A stretch of DNA of 10,604 nt from an uncultured Prevotella sp. (GTDB taxonomy: Bacteria; Bacteroidota; Bacteroidia; Bacteroidales; Bacteroidaceae): NCBI GenBank assembly GCA_900539625.1, contig UQCW01000067.1, forward strand, positions 1 to 10,604. The letters are read 5' to 3'. Position 1 is the stretch's first letter; each line of letters begins with the position of its first letter. Below, piece by piece: positions 7,207-10,604 of the stretch. Below the pieces are notes generated by a model, which had not been told where the DNA came from, did no database searches, and was given only the letters and a program-made list of their open reading frames with translations. A program made the position numbers and the translations under genes.

Positions 7207-7219
7207 TTTGAAGATATTT

Positions 7220-9781
7220 CTATTTCCAAGGAATGGCATCATGCAAGTCTTCTTTTTGCAGCATGGTCGGCATTTTTGGAGTTATCACGATAGCAGGCTT
7301 GTTACGTTGCCCCGCCATTCGCTTGCTCTCTATGCGCTTAACAAAGGAGGGTGCCGATGATACCCAAATAGAAGTAAGCGTACCGCTACCTGAGAGATTC
7401 AGATAGTTCGATTTAAGAATATCACCATTACGTAAATGGAGATTATACCAGTATGTGTGTCCAAGAGATTTTGAACTAGTCCAATAACGACTTCTTTTTC
7501 CGTCTTCATATATACCGTCTGACGAAGGATTCCACGACCACGATGGATTACTCAGAGACCATGTACCTCCTGAAATTCCCGACGTAACTTGCTGAATCCA
7601 AAAAGAGCCAGTGACCTCAGTATCGTAATTAAAAGGTGTAGAGTAATGGTAATCCGTATATGGATTACCATCGTCGTCATAATTTGTTTTTGACCCTATG
7701 ACTTCTGTGCTAATTATTTCCGGATTGGAAAAGACTATAGACGGCTTTGTATCATAGCGAAATGTGTAAGTATTCAATGGGCCGAGCAACGTTTGAATTT
7801 GATTGGTCTTTGCATTATATTTTTTGATGTAAACACCTATTTTCGTATCAGCCTCAGCCACAAAATTGGTGTAATTAAAACGTATTTTGGCATCCGTCAG
7901 CTTCCACACCAAATGGACTTTCTGTTTGTCTTCCAACAAATCGAACGGTATCAAATGGTTCGGGCTGGAATAAACACCCCATTCCCTCACATCTTGCATA
8001 TCGTCGGAAATAGCTGAAACGTCAAAATAGAAATAGTTTGCAGGCGTGTTCTGTTCTCCATTTGCCACGTAGAGCGCATCGGTGAGTTTTACTTCGTCAA
8101 TCTTCGCCATACACCTATCAACGTCTATGGCTGGCGTAGCCCTCACTTCGATGTCACCCAATTTCACCAGAGGATAGGCTTTGAGTTTCTTTTCTTTGGG
8201 CAAATCTTTAAAAGCATATGTAAATCCGCTATTCTTACCATCATACGGGTCATTGTCATGACTTCTTTGAATGAGGTTATCTTGCTCATCGTAAACGGCC
8301 ATATTGAGTGTCACCGGTAAGAGCAAATCGCGATTGGCCGTAATTGAAACACTATGCTCGCTACCGTTTCCACATTGGTAACTTTCTTCGAAAGTCGGGA
8401 AAAGGTAGCGCGACATCAACAGACGGTCTGCATCCCGAAGGTTCAAGCTATAACGGTCTGTTTCTTTGCTGAATAATCCCGATTCTGCGAAGAGAGAAAC
8501 AGATTGTGTTTGATATGTCTCCGTCTTGGAGTCTTTCAATGCCTCATACGTGCCTGTATCAAAATAATCAACTGCATCGAATTTTAATTCAGCAGTTTGC
8601 TTGACGCCGAAACGCCCAGTTACGCCAATCCCCGTAGCTGAACCGTTTAGCGATAATTTGATTTCTGGCATCAATCCTATCTCAGCCTGTCCATCCAGCT
8701 TTAAACTTGCCACATCCACACCAAATTGGTTGTTTGCACTTTGACTTGCTTTCCACTCTCCGTCAGAATAAATCAATGCAACTTCGTCCTGCCGATTGAG
8801 GTGTGCCGTAAAGTCTAAGTCAACATTTCCATTTTCTTCAAAATAGCTGAAAAGCCTAACCTGTGGCTCGAGCCAGATGAATCTTAACAAAGGATTTGGA
8901 AAGGAGATTCTTCCCCCTTTTATAGTCCTGCCTATCTGATAAGGAGCAGGACTAATGTCGGCTTGACTGTTGGCATTCAGTTTCATTGTAGATAAGACAT
9001 TGTTGCTGATGCAGAACTTGGCAAACAATGGATTTTTCTTATCAGCCAACTTGCATATGAGCAGTCGGCAATACCCTCTGCCTGTTCCTTCGACTTTTAA
9101 CGTCGTGCCGCTGTATTCCCATTCTTTTTCAAAAGAAAGATTCCACAATTCACTTCCGACATTGATTCGAGGAAGGTCACCTTTAACACGACTGCCAGAT
9201 GCCGATACCGACCTAACCTGCTCGCTTGATGTTTCTGTATTCTCGCAGAAAACTATCTGGTCGTAAACATCGTCAAGAGTGGCCTTCTCACACTGATAGA
9301 CGAATCCTTCTTTCGATTCTTTTATGCTAACCACCGTACCTATAATTCCATTCTCAAACACCGTACATCCTGCCTCCGAGACAACAATATTTCCTTTCTT
9401 CGGACGCATTTCCTTGGGCGTTGTACTCAACATCGTAAACGAGAGTGTATCTCCACGTAATATATAGGGAATGTGGCTTTCCGTCAATGGGAAGACATCA
9501 TCATTGATAATGGTTTGTGGTGTAATAAAGCCTATACTGTCAATCACTTCAAGAGGAATACGATAGACGCTGTCGCATGTCCAAAATTCTTGCACAACAA
9601 CAGCAGCATGCTTCACACCGCTGATGTCTAAGGTCGAAAATGTTATGCTGTCAACCTCCGCATAGGGAAAAACAGTGAAATCACCATCATTTCTATAAAC
9701 ATACATATTATCCGTTTGCACTTGGGCAAAAGAAGCCATGGTAAGCAACCATGAACAAAAGTATAGAATCAATCTTTTCAT
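7220..9781 (-). CDS. Large exported protein of unknown function
   Basis: An 853-aa protein I do not recognise as a named family. A signal peptide is plain (MKRLILYFCSWLLTMASFA, cleavage leaving Q20). Two copies of a short motif follow: FPYAEVDSITF (38-48) and IPLEVIDSIGF (75-85). The first belongs to an MYVYRNDG-type opening that I associate with secreted Bacteroidetes proteins. The middle (about 190-460) is beta-rich with alternating Gly and hydrophobic residues (LNGSATGIGVTGRFGVKQTAELKF). The C-terminal third has an acidic turn (YDDDGNPYTDY) and a Trp/Ser-rich stretch (WSLSNPSWSWNPSSDG, YWTSSKSLGHTYWYN) suggestive of a beta-sandwich. Unlike both flanking exported proteins, it lacks an obvious sorting domain and ends in a plain hydrophilic tail (DAIPWK). 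The start overlaps the upstream stop by ATGA, indicating translational coupling. Probably a periplasmic or surface protein. Confidence 0.75.
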   Translation of the reverse strand: MKRLILYFCSWLLTMASFAQVQTDNMYVYRNDGDFTVFPYAEVDSITFSTLDISGVKHAAVVVQEFWTCDSVYRIPLEVIDSIGFITPQTIINDDVFPLTESHIPYILRGDTLSFTMLSTTPKEMRPKKGNIVVSEAGCTVFENGIIGTVVSIKESKEGFVYQCEKATLDDVYDQIVFCENTETSSEQVRSVSASGSRVKGDLPRINVGSELWNLSFEKEWEYSGTTLKVEGTGRGYCRLLICKLADKKNPLFAKFCISNNVLSTMKLNANSQADISPAPYQIGRTIKGGRISFPNPLLRFIWLEPQVRLFSYFEENGNVDLDFTAHLNRQDEVALIYSDGEWKASQSANNQFGVDVASLKLDGQAEIGLMPEIKLSLNGSATGIGVTGRFGVKQTAELKFDAVDYFDTGTYEALKDSKTETYQTQSVSLFAESGLFSKETDRYSLNLRDADRLLMSRYLFPTFEESYQCGNGSEHSVSITANRDLLLPVTLNMAVYDEQDNLIQRSHDNDPYDGKNSGFTYAFKDLPKEKKLKAYPLVKLGDIEVRATPAIDVDRCMAKIDEVKLTDALYVANGEQNTPANYFYFDVSAISDDMQDVREWGVYSSPNHLIPFDLLEDKQKVHLVWKLTDAKIRFNYTNFVAEADTKIGVYIKKYNAKTNQIQTLLGPLNTYTFRYDTKPSIVFSNPEIISTEVIGSKTNYDDDGNPYTDYHYSTPFNYDTEVTGSFWIQQVTSGISGGTWSLSNPSWSWNPSSDGIYEDGKRSRYWTSSKSLGHTYWYNLHLRNGDILKSNYLNLSGSGTLTSIWVSSAPSFVKRIESKRMAGQRNKPAIVITPKMPTMLQKEDLHDAIPWK

Positions 9782-10248
9782 CTCTTTATGAATTTATAGG
9801 TCAGCTCATTTACAGAAACAATATAGGTATTTGGATAGAGTCCAGACAGCGAGAATGAATATTCCCCCGAATGCTGAATTGTTTTTTTCACCAGCAAAGA
9901 ACCGCCCGTGGAGTAAACGGCAATAACATCTCCCGCCTTTAAATTGGGGAACAACAATGCGTCTTTACCTATTTGTACAGAAGGACGCTCAGTGTTGAGA
10001 TCAATCGACGTGGACGTATTGACATTCTCATAAGCGAAACGAATCATTTTTTCGAGAGGATAGCAAATCTCCACATTCCTCGATGTTATGGCTATCTCCT
10101 TATCGCGAAATTTAATCTTTACCCTTTCATTTAAAGAGTAAGAAAATTTCACACCATTTTCCATGTGCACGACTAATTTCGGCACGGAATTGGCCAGCAC
10201 TATCGAATGACTCAAAAATGCCAGCAAAACAAACATAGCTGTTCTCAT
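9778..10248 (-). CDS. Small exported protein, mostly a T9SS-type sorting domain
   Basis: A 156-aa protein with a signal peptide (MRTAMFVLLAFLSHSIVLA, cleavage near residue 19). A short beta-rich part follows (about 23-75): KLVVHMENGVKFSYSLNERV, then CYPLEKMIRFAYENV, echoing the hydrophobic-P-x-x-x-I-x-F layout at the start of the 853-aa protein. From about 93 to the end it matches the type IX sorting-domain pattern: VIAVYSTGGSLLVKK, a SLSGLYPNTYIVSVN strand-turn-strand and a basic end (YKFIKR). So it has little cargo beyond the sorting module. Its TGA overlaps the ATG of the 853-aa gene (ATGA at 9781-9778), pointing to linked expression, perhaps as partners. No clear promoter was found in the 71 bases upstream, so it may be read from the antiterminator gene. 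Confidence 0.78.
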   Translation of the reverse strand: MRTAMFVLLAFLSHSIVLANSVPKLVVHMENGVKFSYSLNERVKIKFRDKEIAITSRNVEICYPLEKMIRFAYENVNTSTSIDLNTERPSVQIGKDALLFPNLKAGDVIAVYSTGGSLLVKKTIQHSGEYSFSLSGLYPNTYIVSVNELTYKFIKR

Positions 10249-10319
10249 AATCCTGATTATTAAAATATTACATTAGTAAAAACTGTGTGGTCTGATTAAT
10301 TCCGCAACCTCCAGCATCA

Positions 10320-10604
10320 TCAGACAACGCTTTCTTCCGCGTCTCTCTGCCCCTCTCTTCCAATCCCAGAGTTCTCTCCCACCTTCTCCAAGAATGCACT
10401 GGGAACAAAAGCGGTGGCGAGGTAACAGATGCTTTTGATTTCCAAGGCTACGCGCTGCTGGCCGGCCACGCGGATGACGCGGCCGACAAAACCTTTAAAT
10501 TCGCCCTCCTTGACGCGCACTCGGTCGTTGCTCTTGAAATGGCAACGAGAAACGGGGAGGGTCATGACATGGGGATTGGAGGTGATGGTGGCACGAACGA
10601 TGTG
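10320..10604 (-). CDS. UpxY-like NusG-family antitermination protein, C-terminal part (truncated by window edge)
   Basis: Only the last 94 residues are in the window; the frame stays open to the edge (HIVRATITSNPH...), so the Met at 10565 is internal, not the start. The visible part is a KOW domain: SNDRVRVKEGEFKGFVGRV, then RVALEIKSICYLATAFVPSAFLEKV. This is closer to the specialised NusG paralogs of Bacteroides (UpxY, with ATAYIP..FLE-type endings) than to housekeeping NusG. Such factors join elongating polymerase early in an operon and suppress premature termination, classically in capsule loci. After FLEKV there is an extra 19-residue hydrophilic tail. The gene lies 71 bases upstream of the secreted-protein pair on the same strand, so those genes may be its target operon. 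The NGN domain should lie just outside the window. Confidence 0.85.
   Translation of the reverse strand, partial: HIVRATITSNPHVMTLPVSRCHFKSNDRVRVKEGEFKGFVGRVIRVAGQQRVALEIKSICYLATAFVPSAFLEKVGENSGIGREGQRDAEESVV

Noticed and set aside
7130..7360. 76-codon plus-strand frame overlapping the end of the 853-aa gene
   Set aside because: Mostly antisense to the coding region, no ribosome binding site, and no recognisable domain.

Overview
The window looks like a Bacteroidales chromosome segment, most likely Prevotella or a close relative. The evidence is a Bacteroidetes-type sigma-54 factor with a Q-rich start, a long-form IspG, an almost complete absence of Shine-Dalgarno sequences, a TAnnTTTG-type promoter box, secreted proteins with type IX secretion (T9SS)-like C-terminal sorting domains, and a UpxY-like specialised NusG paralog. 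The genus is an inference; no rRNA or other taxonomic marker is present.

Left part (1-566): intergenic and rich in structure. It holds GGGGC/GCCCC hairpins, four copies of a 22-bp-period repeat built on the octamer GCGGCCGC, and one arm (A) of a roughly 95-bp dispersed inverted repeat. The presumed rpoN promoter follows.

Plus-strand housekeeping block (567-5382): rpoN (sigma-54), a PAP2-like membrane protein, purE (purine synthesis) and ispG (MEP isoprenoid pathway). These genes are GC-rich. purE and ispG are nearly contiguous and probably co-transcribed. The second repeat arm (B), inverted relative to A, starts 9 bases after the rpoN stop, so rpoN alone is bracketed by the inverted pair. 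A strong bidirectional terminator at about 5446-5494 closes the block.

Minus-strand block (10604-5587): visibly lower in GC. In transcription order it holds the end of a UpxY-like NusG antiterminator cut by the window edge, a 156-aa exported protein made largely of a sorting domain, an 853-aa exported protein of unknown function whose start overlaps the previous stop (ATGA), and a 467-aa exported protein with an EF-hand-like calcium loop and a T9SS-like sorting domain. The first two exported proteins form a translationally coupled pair. The third gene is separated by a 229-bp gap containing a plausible promoter, an imperfect inverted repeat and a tiny plus-strand ORF with an unusually perfect ribosome binding site.

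The most interesting part is this minus-strand cassette: a processive antitermination factor directly upstream of coupled genes for secreted proteins of no recognised family. The repeats around rpoN are the second point of interest.
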